DNA of 64,000 nt from Amphiplicatus sp040216495 (GCA_040216495.1 JAVJPA010000175.1:7664-71663); one strand, 5' to 3'. Counted from the first letter of the stretch, positions 25,027 through 34,020 are shown. Numbers and translations are program-made. The notes: generated by a model not told the origin, from the sequence alone.

Positions 25027-26355
25027 CTAGAGGGCTTCCTGAAAGCGCAACGGCGCACCCCTCGCCTCGCCGACCAGCGCGCCGTCCCACATGGCCCGCC
25101 GCCCCCGTATGATCGTCCCGATGGGCCAGCCGGTAACCGTCATGCCGTTGAAGGGCGTCCAGCCGCTGCGGGTCGCCTGTTCGGCGTCGGTGATCGTGTG
25201 GCGCTTTTTCAGATCGACAATGGTGAAATCCGCGTCGTAGCCGACCGCTAATCTGCCTTTGCCCGCGATGCCGAAGATGCGATTCGGACCGTGGCAGACG
25301 AGATCGACCAGCCGCGCCAGCGACAATCGTCTATTCGCCACATGATCCAACATCACCGGCAGCAAGGTCTGCACGCCGGGCATGCCGGAAGGCGATGCGG
25401 GATAGGGCTTGGCTTTCTCTTCGCGCGTATGCGGCGCGTGATCGGAGCCGATCACATCGATCACCCCTTGCGCGACGCCGAGCCACAGCCCGTCGCGATG
25501 GCGCGCGTCGCGCACTGGCGGGTTCATCTGCGCCAAGCCTTTCAGCTCTTCGTAACAGCCGGGCGCCGCGAGAGTCAGGTGCTGCGGCGTCGCTTCGGCG
25601 GTGGCGATGTCTTTCGCCGCCGCGAGGATCGGAATTTCGTCCGCCGTCGAAATATGCAGCACATGAATGCGCCGCCCCGTCTCGCGCGCGAGCCGCAGCA
25701 GGCGGTTCGTGCACGACACCGCCGCTTCGACCGAGCGCACGTCGGGATGCGACGTCCAGTCGCCTTCGCGCGCGCGCGCCTTGCCGTCGCGCAGCATGAA
25801 CTCGTCTTCGGAATGAATCGCGACGCGCCGGCGCCCGTGCCGCAACACTTCGCGCACGCCGTCATCGTCTTCAACCAGAAGGTCGCCGGTCGAGGCGCCC
25901 ATGAAAATCTTCACGCCGCAGACGCCCGGCAGGCGCTCAAGCTCCGCGAGGTCGCGCGGATTGTGATGCGTCGCGCCGACATAAAAAGCGTGGTCGCAAT
26001 ACATTCGCCCCTTGGCGCGGGCGAGCTTATCTTCGATCGCTTCTTTCGTGGTGGTCAGCGGGTTGGTGTTCGGCATTTCAAAAACGGCCGTCACGCCGCC
26101 GAGCACCGCCGCCTTGCCTCCCGTTTCAAGGTCTTCCTTGTGGGTCGGTCCCGGCTCGCGGAAATGCACCTGGCTGTCGATGACGCCGGGCAGCACATGC
26201 AAGCCAGCGCAGTCGATGGTCTCACCCGCCGAGGCGCCGGAAAGAGAGCCGACTTCAGCGATGCGCCCGCCAGTCACGCCGACATCGCGCACGCCCTCGC
26301 CGTCATGGTTGACGACGGTTCCGCCCTTTAGGATGAGATCGAAGGTTTTGGCCAT
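25027..26355 (-). CDS. pyrC: Dihydroorotase (class I)
   Basis: A 442-residue amidohydrolase. HVLPGVIDSQVHFREPGPTH carries the first metal histidines. FEMPNTNPLTTT and the CGVKIFMGAS lysine (the carbamylated metal bridge) follow, then VLHISTADEI (metal His) and IDVIGSDHAPHTREEKAKPY with the catalytic Asp. Length and motifs fit class I dihydroorotase, closing carbamoyl-aspartate to dihydroorotate in pyrimidine synthesis. A related hydantoinase is less likely given the HFREPG motif. It is divergent from the ygfZ-like gene with 88 bases between starts. GGGTTC and weak purines precede the ATG. Confidence 0.9.
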   Translation of the reverse strand: MAKTFDLILKGGTVVNHDGEGVRDVGVTGGRIAEVGSLSGASAGETIDCAGLHVLPGVIDSQVHFREPGPTHKEDLETGGKAAVLGGVTAVFEMPNTNPLTTTKEAIEDKLARAKGRMYCDHAFYVGATHHNPRDLAELERLPGVCGVKIFMGASTGDLLVEDDDGVREVLRHGRRRVAIHSEDEFMLRDGKARAREGDWTSHPDVRSVEAAVSCTNRLLRLARETGRRIHVLHISTADEIPILAAAKDIATAEATPQHLTLAAPGCYEELKGLAQMNPPVRDARHRDGLWLGVAQGVIDVIGSDHAPHTREEKAKPYPASPSGMPGVQTLLPVMLDHVANRRLSLARLVDLVCHGPNRIFGIAGKGRLAVGYDADFTIVDLKKRHTITDAEQATRSGWTPFNGMTVTGWPIGTIIRGRRAMWDGALVGEARGAPLRFQEAL

Positions 26356-26443
26356 GAAGGGGTTCTAGTCGGTCCTTCACAAGCCCGCAAACAGGGTTTT
26401 ATCCGGCTTGGCGGCGAGGCCCGCCGCGCCTAAATCACCACCC

Positions 26444-27286
26444 ATGCCCCAGACCGCTTTCCTCGCTTCCCGCGCCGTTCTGAAAATCGCAGGCCCTGAC
26501 GCCCGCTCCTTCTTGCAAGGGATCGCCACCCAGAATGTGGAGAGCCTCAAGGAGGGCGAAGCGGCGTTCTCGGCGCTGTTGACGCCGCAGGGAAAGATCC
26601 TGTTCGATTTCATTCTCGTCGCGACCGGCGACGGCTTTCTGGTCGATTGCGCCAGCGAGGCGGCGGAAAGTCTCGCCAAGCGCCTGTCGCTGTATCGCCT
26701 GCGCGCCAAGGTGACGATTGAGGCAGCGCCCGGCTTGGCGGTCGGCGCCGCCTGGAACGGCGCCCTTGAAAATGCGCCCGCCGGCGTGGTTGCTTTCATG
26801 GACCCGCGGCTTGCAGCCCTCGGCCAGCGCGTCATCGGCCAAAAAGAAACGGTCCTCGCGATTGCAGATCAAAAATCCGAGCCCCTCTATGACGCGCACC
26901 GTCTCGCCCTCGGCGTTCCCGAATTTGGGCGCGATTTCGGGGGCGACGAGGTCTTTCTTCTCGACGTGAACTACGACGCGCTCAAAGGCGTGGATTACAA
27001 AAAAGGGTGTTTCGTCGGACAGGAAGTGACGAGCCGCATGAAGCGCAAGGGGGAAGTCCGCAAGCGGACGTTAGCCTTGAGCTTGGACGGTCCGCCCCCG
27101 CCCAAGGGAACGCCCGTGATGGCAGGCGAGAACGCCATTGGCGAAACGCTCTCCGGCGCTACGGGCTCGGCGCTCGCCCTGATCCGCATTGACCGCCTCG
27201 CGGCCGCGCGCGAAGCGGGATCGGCTCTTACGGCTGACGGACGAGAGGTGCGCATCTCGGTTCCCGGCTGGCTCGAACAGCGCTAG
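26444..27286 (+). CDS. ygfZ: Folate-binding YgfZ-like protein
   Basis: A 280-residue member of the YgfZ/GcvT family. KIAGPDARSFLQGIATQNV and the motif KKGCFVGQEVTSRMKRKG (family consensus KGCYxGQE) are diagnostic. The cysteine and the folate-binding fold support iron-sulphur cluster repair or assembly of MiaB-type enzymes. The ATG at 26444 (MPQTAF) is preferred. A TTG at 26408 in frame would add 12 low-complexity residues. No strong ribosome site is visible at either. It is followed by the MAPEG gene on the same strand. Confidence 0.88.
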   Translation: MPQTAFLASRAVLKIAGPDARSFLQGIATQNVESLKEGEAAFSALLTPQGKILFDFILVATGDGFLVDCASEAAESLAKRLSLYRLRAKVTIEAAPGLAVGAAWNGALENAPAGVVAFMDPRLAALGQRVIGQKETVLAIADQKSEPLYDAHRLALGVPEFGRDFGGDEVFLLDVNYDALKGVDYKKGCFVGQEVTSRMKRKGEVRKRTLALSLDGPPPPKGTPVMAGENAIGETLSGATGSALALIRIDRLAAAREAGSALTADGREVRISVPGWLEQR

Positions 27287-27316
27287 CGTCCCTCAAAACA
27301 AGGGAGGGAGAACCCC

Positions 27317-27727
27317 ATGTCGCCAACCGCAACCGCGCTTCTCGGCTTCGCCGCCTGGACGCTTTTTCTCGTCATGTCGCTCGGCGTCTTCCGCACCAGC
27401 ATCGCGATGACGAAGGGCAAGAAGGCCAACACGTTCAGCCCGTCGGGCGAAGATCTCGGCGGGCTCGGCCAGCGCCTCACCCGCGCCCACGCCAATTGCT
27501 ATGAGAACCTTCCCGTCGCCGGCGTTATCCTGCTCTACGCCATCGCCACCGGCCAGACGGCGCTTACCGACCCGCTCGCCTACGCCTTTATCGGCGCGCG
27601 CATCCTGCAATCGGCGACGCATGTCGTCTCGACCAGCAATATGGCGGTGCTCATCCGTTTCGCGCTGTTTCTTGTGCAGATCGTGATCCTGATCGTCTGG
27701 CTTTTGAAACTGTTCCATCATATCTGA
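27317..27727 (+). CDS. MAPEG-family membrane protein
   Basis: A 136-residue protein with four predicted membrane helices (about 5-25, 60-80, 85-105 and 112-132). RLTRAHANCYENLPVAGVIL is the MAPEG signature, holding the conserved Arg-Ala-His-x-Asn-x-x-Glu. Bacterial relatives are glutathione-dependent membrane enzymes of mostly unknown substrate. GGGAGGGAGAA precedes the ATG. It lies five bases before tag, so the two are likely cotranscribed. Confidence 0.87.
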   Translation: MSPTATALLGFAAWTLFLVMSLGVFRTSIAMTKGKKANTFSPSGEDLGGLGQRLTRAHANCYENLPVAGVILLYAIATGQTALTDPLAYAFIGARILQSATHVVSTSNMAVLIRFALFLVQIVILIVWLLKLFHHI

Positions 27728-27732
27728 TCGCC

Positions 27733-28335
27733 ATGACCGAAACCGCCGATACGATCTGCGCCTGGGCGCCGCTCGATGACGCGCTCTATCGTCAGTATCA
27801 TGACGAGGAATGGGGCGTCCCCGAGTATGACGACCGGGCGCTATTCGAGAAGCTGATTCTCGACGGATTTCAGGCGGGACTCTCGTGGCGGACCATTCTC
27901 TACAAGCGCGAGAATTTCCGCCGCGCCTTCGACGGGTTCGATCCGCAAAAGATCGTCCGCTACACGCCGAAGAAGATCGAAAAACTGATGCAGGACGAGG
28001 GCATCATCCGGTCGCGGACCAAGATTGACGCGACCATCGGCAACGCCCGCGCCTATCTTGATATTATGGAGAAGCGCGAAGACGGGTTTTCCGGGCTGCT
28101 CTGGGACTTTGTCGGCGGCAAACCGAAAGTGAACGCCTGGACGCAATTTCGGCAGGCGCCGACCAAATCGCCGGAAAGCGAAGCGATGGCGAAAGAATTG
28201 AAGCGCCTCGGCTTTAAGTTCTGCGGGCCTGTCATCGTCTACGCCTTCATGCAGGCGACGGGCATGGTCAACGATCACGAAGTGCGGTGTCCGCGCCACA
28301 AGGCGGTGCAGAAAAAGCGCCGGGCGGTTGCCTGA
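27733..28335 (+). CDS. tag: DNA-3-methyladenine glycosylase I
   Basis: A 200-residue repair enzyme. YHDEEWGVPEYDDRALFEKL and FQAGLSWRTILYKRENFRRA are canonical Tag motifs. The structural zinc ligands are all present: Cys9, His23, His182 and Cys186 in NDHEVRCPRH. It removes 3-methyladenine from alkylated DNA. It starts five bases after the MAPEG stop, in the same transcription unit. Confidence 0.95.
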   Translation: MTETADTICAWAPLDDALYRQYHDEEWGVPEYDDRALFEKLILDGFQAGLSWRTILYKRENFRRAFDGFDPQKIVRYTPKKIEKLMQDEGIIRSRTKIDATIGNARAYLDIMEKREDGFSGLLWDFVGGKPKVNAWTQFRQAPTKSPESEAMAKELKRLGFKFCGPVIVYAFMQATGMVNDHEVRCPRHKAVQKKRRAVA

Positions 28336-28397
28336 CCTTGCCGATAAGCGCAGACTGGCCGCAACCATAAACTACTGACCGCGCGCGAGTTTCCGCC

Positions 28398-29558
28398 ATG
28401 ACCGCTGCTTCCAGCCCCGATATACGCATTGTCGCGACCGGGCTTTTCACGCCGCCGCACTCGATCTCCAACGAGGAGCTGGTCATCGCTTTCAACGCCT
28501 ATGTCGAGCGCTACAACGCCGACAATGCGCCGGCGATCGCGAAGGGCGAGATTGAGCCGCTGCAACCCTCTTCCGCCGACTTCATCGAGAAAGCATCCGG
28601 CATCAAGTCGCGGCGCGTCATGGACAAGGCCGGCATTCTCGACATCGCGCGCATGGCGCCATACTTCTCTGCGCGGTCCAACGAAGAATTGTCGATCCTC
28701 GCCGAAATGGCGGTCAACGCCGCGCGCGACGCGATGCGCGCCGCCGATCTCGGCTCTAAGGACATTGACGGCGTCATTTGCGCCGCGTCGAACCTGCAAC
28801 GGGGCTATCCGGCGATCGCGGTCGAAATCCAGGACGCGCTCGGCATCGAAGGCTTCGGGTTCGACATGAATGTCGCCTGCGCTTCGGCGGCCTTCGGCAT
28901 CGAGACCGGGCTCGGGCTCATCCGGGCCGGGTCGCGGCGCATCCTGATGGTGAACCCGGAAATCTGCTCGGCGCATCTCAATTTCCGCGACCGCGACAGC
29001 CATTTCATTTTCGGCGACGTGGCGACGGCGGTTATTCTCGAGCGCATAGACGGATCGGCGCGAAGCGAATCCTATGAAATTCTCGGCACGCGGTTGAAGA
29101 CGAAATTCTCCAATAACATCCGCAACAATTTCGGCTTCCTCAACCACTGCGAGCGCGAAACCGGCGAGCCCGCCGATCCGCAGCGCACCCCGTCGACCGA
29201 CAAGCTGTTCAAGCAGCAGGGCCGCAAGGTCTTCAAGGACGTGGTGCCGATGGTCGGCGACATGATCCTCGCCCACCTCGCCGATCTCGACATCGCGCCG
29301 GCTGACGTGAAACGCTTCTGGCTGCATCAGGCGAACCTCGCCATGAACGAATTCATCGCCCGCAAGGTGCTAGGCCGCGACGCGACGCGCGAGGAAGCGC
29401 CTGTCGTCCTTGACGAATACGCCAACACCTCGTCAGCCGGTTCGATCATCGCCTTTCACAAGCACCGCGCCGACTTCAGGCCGGGCGATATTGGCGTGAT
29501 TTCCGGGTTCGGCGCCGGTTATTCGGCCGGCTCGGTGGTGGTCCGCAAAGCCGCATAA
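28398..29558 (+). CDS. Beta-ketoacyl-ACP synthase III family protein
   Basis: A 386-residue thiolase-fold enzyme. The triad is Cys161 (DMNVACASAAFGIE), His310 (FWLHQANLAMNEF) and Asn343 (EYANTSSAGSI), as in KAS III. It is longer than housekeeping FabH (about 320), with an insertion near residues 30-65 and another near 240-275 rich in Arg, Lys and Asn. SADFIEKASGIKSRRV is the substrate-tunnel motif. It probably condenses an acyl-CoA with malonyl-ACP, either to start fatty-acid synthesis or in a specialised lipid pathway. No pathway partners are adjacent, so the substrate is open. A bidirectional terminator follows. Confidence 0.85.
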   Translation: MTAASSPDIRIVATGLFTPPHSISNEELVIAFNAYVERYNADNAPAIAKGEIEPLQPSSADFIEKASGIKSRRVMDKAGILDIARMAPYFSARSNEELSILAEMAVNAARDAMRAADLGSKDIDGVICAASNLQRGYPAIAVEIQDALGIEGFGFDMNVACASAAFGIETGLGLIRAGSRRILMVNPEICSAHLNFRDRDSHFIFGDVATAVILERIDGSARSESYEILGTRLKTKFSNNIRNNFGFLNHCERETGEPADPQRTPSTDKLFKQQGRKVFKDVVPMVGDMILAHLADLDIAPADVKRFWLHQANLAMNEFIARKVLGRDATREEAPVVLDEYANTSSAGSIIAFHKHRADFRPGDIGVISGFGAGYSAGSVVVRKAA

Positions 29559-29562
29559 ACGA

Positions 29563-29590
29563 AAAGAGCCGCCCTCGGGCGGCTCTTTCC
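29563..29590. terminator. Bidirectional rho-independent terminator
   Basis: The 12-base-pair inverted repeat AAAGAGCCGCCC / GGGCGGCTCTTT is centred between the convergent KAS III gene and the large lipoprotein gene. Its own T-rich arm ends give it U-rich 3' flanks on both strands. Confidence 0.82.
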
Positions 29591-29609
29591 CTGAGTGCGT
29601 TGAAGCGCC

Positions 29610-31286
29610 CTATTTTTTGTGCGTCACTGTCAGGTTAATCGTATCGGGAACCGCTTGCGGCCCGGTCTGGCCGATCTCGGAGAGAGCCTTGAACGTCACG
29701 GGCTCGGCGGGTTTCGCAGCGATGTTGAGCGCTCCGCCCTCAGCGACAAAGCTTGCGAACGCCTCGACATAGTCGGCGATGCGCGGAGAAAGCGCCGCCG
29801 CCTGCATGCCGGAAAGCCGGATCATCGCCGGCGCCGAAGCGCGAAGATCGGCGCCCGACTGGTTCATCTGCAAGCCGGCGATATCGAAGACGGCGTCGAG
29901 CAGCTTTTCGTCGACGATCGTCATGGTGAAGCTTTTGAACGCCCCGTACTCGGCGACCGCATCATTCTGCCCGGCTTCCATCGCCTTGTTGATCTTCTCA
30001 AGCTCCAGTCCGGCGAGCGCCATGTCGAAATCGAGATCGGCGAGACCCTGCGTGTCGAAGTCGGTTGCGAGCGCCGCCCCGCCCTTGTCCGCATCCCAGT
30101 CCCACGCGAAGGTTCCGGCTCCTTTTACGTTGTTCAGCCCATGACGTTTGACGATCTCCAGCGCCTTTTCTTCTTCCGGCGGAAGATAGGCGGAGAAGTC
30201 GTAGACGGCGCCTTTCGTCTCGGTGCGGATTTTCGACGGCATCAGCCAGGTGAACTCCGCGGCGGAGACCGTCGCCTCCGCCACGGTCGCGGCCTTGCGG
30301 CCGTCGATATGCGTCGTCGTGTCGAGGATCTTCATCGTGCCGAGATTGATGAGATTGCGCGCGGTGAGCGGCGGCTTCTCATCCTTCAGCGCGTAGCCCA
30401 TCCAGCCCGAGAGGTCGACGCTGCGCCACTCGAACGACTTCATTGTGACACGCTGGTTCGCCGGCGCGATGAATGCGGCCAGGGGACCGTTGAGAAGCAT
30501 GGCGCCCTGCGGCCCGAAGGATTCCGCCATCGCCTGGCGCGCCTCGGGCGTCTGGACGATCTCGTATTCAGCATTCTTGACGATCATCGCGCCGAGCTTG
30601 CCGCCCCCCAGTCCCACAAAGCGCAGGTCCGGCGCCTTGAAGGCGAGCTTGCCGCCCTCTTCGGAATCTTCGCCGGCGACATTGATGTCCTTGAAATAAA
30701 GCCCCGCCAAATCGAACGCGTTGAAGAAATGCCCAACGCCTTTTGCGTTCTCCTCATCCTCGGCGAAACCGCCTTGCCGGATGCGGAACCGGTCGATTTC
30801 GACCGCGCCGATGCTCGCGTCCGCATCGTTCTCATCCGCCGACTGGGTTGTCAGGCCGAACAGACGCACTTTTTGGAAAATACTCTCGAAAGGCGCATCG
30901 ATCGCGCCGACGCCGGTCTTGGCGCGCTCGATCGCGTCGAGGTCAACGCCATAGAACTCGGCGCGCTCGACAAGGAGCTTTTCGTCCGATCCGTCGTCAT
31001 CGTCGCTGAAGACCAGCCCGGTGACAACCGTAGCGCCGAGCTTCTCGTCGAAGGCGGCGGTTTCATAGGTCGGGCGGCCGCCTTCAGGCAGCAGCGCGAA
31101 AATCGCATCGGCTTCGACGGCTTCAGCGCCCTTCAAGGCGAACGGCGCATCGAGCGGCGAGCCGGCGTTGGTCTGCGCCGCTGCGGCGCTCGATTTCGTC
31201 TCAGGCGCGCCGGCGCCGTCTTTCTTGCCGCAGCCGCCGAGGGCGAGCGCCGCGACGCCCGCCAGAAGAAGTGACCGCTTGAACAT
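29610..31286 (-). CDS. Large predicted lipoprotein of unknown function
   Basis: A 558-residue protein I cannot name. MFKRSLLLAGVAALALGG followed by Cys is a signal peptide with a lipobox, so it should be lipidated and released to the periplasmic side. This start (31286) has GGGGAG nearby. The upstream 32 in-frame codons are rejected. After an Ala/Ser/Gln linker the mature part has alternating short beta segments with phrases such as NLGTMKILDTTTHIDGRKAA and ATDFDTQGLADLDFDMALAG. These resemble repeated strands of a beta-helix or an AsmA-like lipid-facing fold. That similarity is an impression, not a match. It is divergent from nothing close and convergent with the KAS III gene. Confidence 0.75.
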   Translation of the reverse strand: MFKRSLLLAGVAALALGGCGKKDGAGAPETKSSAAAAQTNAGSPLDAPFALKGAEAVEADAIFALLPEGGRPTYETAAFDEKLGATVVTGLVFSDDDDGSDEKLLVERAEFYGVDLDAIERAKTGVGAIDAPFESIFQKVRLFGLTTQSADENDADASIGAVEIDRFRIRQGGFAEDEENAKGVGHFFNAFDLAGLYFKDINVAGEDSEEGGKLAFKAPDLRFVGLGGGKLGAMIVKNAEYEIVQTPEARQAMAESFGPQGAMLLNGPLAAFIAPANQRVTMKSFEWRSVDLSGWMGYALKDEKPPLTARNLINLGTMKILDTTTHIDGRKAATVAEATVSAAEFTWLMPSKIRTETKGAVYDFSAYLPPEEEKALEIVKRHGLNNVKGAGTFAWDWDADKGGAALATDFDTQGLADLDFDMALAGLELEKINKAMEAGQNDAVAEYGAFKSFTMTIVDEKLLDAVFDIAGLQMNQSGADLRASAPAMIRLSGMQAAALSPRIADYVEAFASFVAEGGALNIAAKPAEPVTFKALSEIGQTGPQAVPDTINLTVTHKK

Positions 31287-31399
31287 TGGAAGGCTCCCCT
31301 CTGTGTAAATTCCAGCCGGGACCGTCATGCCCGCCGGCCGAGTTGCGCCGACCCTCTTGGCCCGAAAGATCCTGCGGCGCAAGCGCGCCAGGCCGCTTC

Positions 31400-32026
31400 C
31401 TAGGGGCGGTTTATGACCGATTGCACAAGCCGCCTCGCCTCTGGGCTTTGCCAGTCCGCCTCGCCGACCAGCCGGCCGACTTCCTGCCCCTTCCGGTCGT
31501 AAAGGATCGAGACAGGCAACACCGAACCGCCGCCAACCGAACTCGCCAACCTGAGGCGCGGATCGGCGTAGAGTTTGAGATGCGCAATATCGAGCTTCTT
31601 GAGGAAGTCGCCTGCAACCTGCGGCCCGCGAGGATCGGCGGCGATGGCGACGACTTCGAAATCCTCGCCGCCCAGCGCCTCCTGAAGCTTATCGAGCGAG
31701 GGCAACTCCTTCAGGCACGGCGCGCACCAGGTCGCCCAGAAATTGACGAGAATGACCCGACCGCGAAAGTCTTCGAGCGTGAGCGCTGCGCCGTCATGCT
31801 CGAAAGGGGCCAGCGGCATGCCGCGCGGCGGAAAGGCGTACTCGAAATCGGCCATCTCTCCGACCAGCAAGGCAGGATCGTTCGGCTGCGCGGGCCGGGC
31901 CGTTTTCGGCCCGCTCTGGACGCTGGCGGCAATGATGACGTAGAGGACGACGAGCGCGCCGACGCCGCCCCAAGCGAACAACCAAAAGCCGGGTTTTTTC
32001 AGCGCGTTCACGAAAACTGTCTCCAT
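31400..32026 (-). CDS. tlpA: TlpA-family thiol:disulfide oxidoreductase
   Basis: A 208-residue thioredoxin-fold protein. One N-terminal membrane helix (about 16-35) anchors it facing the periplasm. VILVNFWATWCAPCLKELPS holds the redox pair Cys101/Cys104, and SVLPVSILYD holds the cis-proline. TlpA proteins keep apocytochromes and copper-centre assembly proteins reduced. The gene is divergent from argH with only 17 bases between starts, an arrangement common in alphaproteobacteria. Confidence 0.92.
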   Translation of the reverse strand: METVFVNALKKPGFWLFAWGGVGALVVLYVIIAASVQSGPKTARPAQPNDPALLVGEMADFEYAFPPRGMPLAPFEHDGAALTLEDFRGRVILVNFWATWCAPCLKELPSLDKLQEALGGEDFEVVAIAADPRGPQVAGDFLKKLDIAHLKLYADPRLRLASSVGGGSVLPVSILYDRKGQEVGRLVGEADWQSPEARRLVQSVINRP

Positions 32027-32043
32027 CCTGCGGGGCCTGCCCG

Positions 32044-33444
32044 ATGTCAGATAAGGCGAGCGAAGAAAAAAACAAAATGTGGGGCGGGCGTTTCGCCCGC
32101 GGCCCGGCCGCCATCATGGAGGAAATCAACGCTTCCATCGATGTGGACAAGCGGCTGTGGCGCGAGGACATCGCCGGCTCGAAAGCCCATGCGACGATGC
32201 TCGCCAAGCAGGGGATCGTTTCTGAGGCGGACTGCGAGGCTATCCTCAAAGGGCTCGACGAGATCGCCGGCGAAATCGAGCGCGGCGAGTTCGCTTTCTC
32301 AAAAACATACGAAGACATTCATTTGAACATCGAAGCCCGTCTCAAGGCGCGCATCGGCGACCCCGCGTCCCGACTTCACACCGCTCGCTCGCGCAACGAT
32401 CAGGTGGCGACGGATTTTCGCCTCTGGGTGCGGCGCGCCTGCGACGAGTCGGGCGAAGCGCTGCGCGGCCTTCAATCGGCGTTGCTGACGAAAGCAGAAC
32501 AGCACGCCGCATCGGTGATGCCCGGCTACACCCACCTGCAAACGGCGCAACCTGTCACCTTCGGGCATCATTGTCTCGCCTATGTGGAAATGTTCGCGCG
32601 CGACCGCGCGCGTTTCGCCAATGCGCGCGCGCGCATGAACGAGTGCCCGCTCGGCGCCGCCGCACTTGCAGGCACGCCCTATCCAATCGACCGCGAGGCG
32701 ACCGCAAGCGCGCTCGGATTTGCGCGGCCGATGGCGAACTCGCTGGATGCAGTTTCTTCGCGCGACTTTGCGCTCGAAGCGCTCGCCGCCGCCGCCATTA
32801 GCGCCAGCAACCTGTCGCGCCTCGCTGAAGAGATCGTGCTGTGGACCTCGCCGCATTTCGGCTTTGCGAAGCTGACCGACGCCTTCTCCACCGGCTCCTC
32901 GATCATGCCGCAAAAGAAAAACCCGGACGCCGCCGAACTCGTTCGCGCTAAGATCGGGCGCATCGCCGGCTCGTTCGCCGGTCTTCTCTTCGTTATGAAG
33001 GGCCTGCCGCTCGCCTATTCGAAGGACATGCAGGAAGACAAGAAACAGACGTTCGAAGCGTTCGACGATCTCGCGCTAGCGCTCGCCGCGATGGCCGGCA
33101 TGATCGACGATATGACCATGAACGAAGACGCGATGCGGGCGGCGTCGGGCGGCGGCTATTCGACCGCGACCGATCTCGCCGACTGGCTGGTGCGAACGCT
33201 CGCCATGCCGTTCCGCGACGCGCATCATGTGACGGGGCGCATCGTGGCCCTCGCCGAGGAGATAAGCGCGACGCTAGACGCGCTGTCGCTCGAAGAGATG
33301 CAAAAGATCGAACCGCGCATCACGCCCGAAATTTTCTCTGTGCTGACCGTCGACGCCTCGATCGCCTCGCGCACATCATACGGCGGAACCGCGCCCGACA
33401 ATGTCCGCCGCCAGATTGCGCGCTGGCGCGCCGAACTCGCTTAA
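32044..33444 (+). CDS. argH: Argininosuccinate lyase
   Basis: A 466-residue enzyme of the fumarase/aspartase superfamily. KMWGGRFARGP is the ArgH N-terminus. TARSRNDQVATDFRLWVR and MPGYTHLQTAQPVTFGHH are family blocks, and GSSIMPQKKNP (residues 284-294) is the superfamily signature with the mobile catalytic serine. It splits argininosuccinate into arginine and fumarate, the last step of arginine synthesis. It is followed 11 bases later by a small lipoprotein gene, in the conserved argH-lptM-lysA order. Confidence 0.98.
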   Translation: MSDKASEEKNKMWGGRFARGPAAIMEEINASIDVDKRLWREDIAGSKAHATMLAKQGIVSEADCEAILKGLDEIAGEIERGEFAFSKTYEDIHLNIEARLKARIGDPASRLHTARSRNDQVATDFRLWVRRACDESGEALRGLQSALLTKAEQHAASVMPGYTHLQTAQPVTFGHHCLAYVEMFARDRARFANARARMNECPLGAAALAGTPYPIDREATASALGFARPMANSLDAVSSRDFALEALAAAAISASNLSRLAEEIVLWTSPHFGFAKLTDAFSTGSSIMPQKKNPDAAELVRAKIGRIAGSFAGLLFVMKGLPLAYSKDMQEDKKQTFEAFDDLALALAAMAGMIDDMTMNEDAMRAASGGGYSTATDLADWLVRTLAMPFRDAHHVTGRIVALAEEISATLDALSLEEMQKIEPRITPEIFSVLTVDASIASRTSYGGTAPDNVRRQIARWRAELA

Positions 33445-33455
33445 GGGAGACGCCG

Positions 33456-33578
33456 ATGAGACTCGTCCTGATCGCCCTCGCCGCCCTGACGTTCCTCTCC
33501 GCCTGCGGCAAGAAAGCGCCGCTGCGTCCGCCGGGCTCGGACAGGCCGGGCGAAGACTCGCGCTTTGTAGAACCGTAG
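33456..33578 (+). CDS. lptM: Small LptM-like lipoprotein
   Basis: A 40-residue gene between argH and the GFA gene. AAGGGAGA precedes the ATG by six bases. MRLVLIALAALTFLSAC is a complete signal peptide with the lipobox LSAC, followed by GKKAPLRPPG, the lysine/proline start seen in LptM (YifL) proteins. In enterobacteria LptM binds the LptD/E complex and helps LptD mature. The mature peptide is only about 24 residues. The position next to lysA matches that of lptM in many proteobacteria. It should be made with argH and lysA. Confidence 0.85.
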   Translation: MRLVLIALAALTFLSACGKKAPLRPPGSDRPGEDSRFVEP

Positions 33579-33596
33579 CGCGAAGCGCTGTGCGCC

Positions 33597-34001
33597 ATGA
33601 CCGAACGGACCGCCGCCTGCAGTTGCGGAAAGCTCCGCATCGCCGTCTCCGGCGACCCCGTTCGCGTCTCCATCTGTCACTGCCTTGAGTGTCAGAAGCG
33701 GACGGGAAGCGTCTTCGGCGCTCAGGCCCGCTTCCGCCGCGATCAGGTGATTTCGATGGAAGGCGCGTTTACGACCTACACGCGCGTTGGAGACGAGGGC
33801 GTCGGCGCGGATTTTCATTTCTGCCCGGCCTGCGGCTCGATCGTGCATTACGCCATCCGCGATCAACCTGATCTCATCGCCATCCCGGTCGGCGCTTTCG
33901 CGGACCCTTCTTTTCCGGCGCCGCAAGTCTCAGTTTACGAGGCGCGGCGGCATCATTGGGTGTTGCTTCCGGACGATGGCTCGCTGCACCATATCGACTG
34001 A
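33597..34001 (+). CDS. GFA/CENP-V zinc-binding domain protein
   Basis: A 134-residue protein. The cysteine pattern CSCGKL, ICHCLECQKRTGS and FCPACGS is the GFA fold's two zinc sites. The founding member was described as glutathione-dependent formaldehyde-activating, but most homologues have no proven activity. It is inserted between lptM and lysA on the same strand, 18 bases after the former and 25 before the latter. Confidence 0.88.
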   Translation: MTERTAACSCGKLRIAVSGDPVRVSICHCLECQKRTGSVFGAQARFRRDQVISMEGAFTTYTRVGDEGVGADFHFCPACGSIVHYAIRDQPDLIAIPVGAFADPSFPAPQVSVYEARRHHWVLLPDDGSLHHID

Positions 34002-34013
34002 CGTTTCAGCGCC

Positions 34014-34020
34014 AGAGGAA
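34014..34020 (+). promoter_or_regulatory. Shine-Dalgarno deciding the lysA TTG start
   Basis: AGAGGAA lies six bases before the TTG at 34027. It selects this start over any upstream in-frame codon, all of which lie inside the preceding GFA gene. Confidence 0.7.

Noticed and set aside
29619..31274. 551-codon open frame on the plus strand
   Set aside because: It is antisense to the large lipoprotein, which has a lipobox and ribosome site. The plus frame is an Arg/Gly/Leu-rich shadow.
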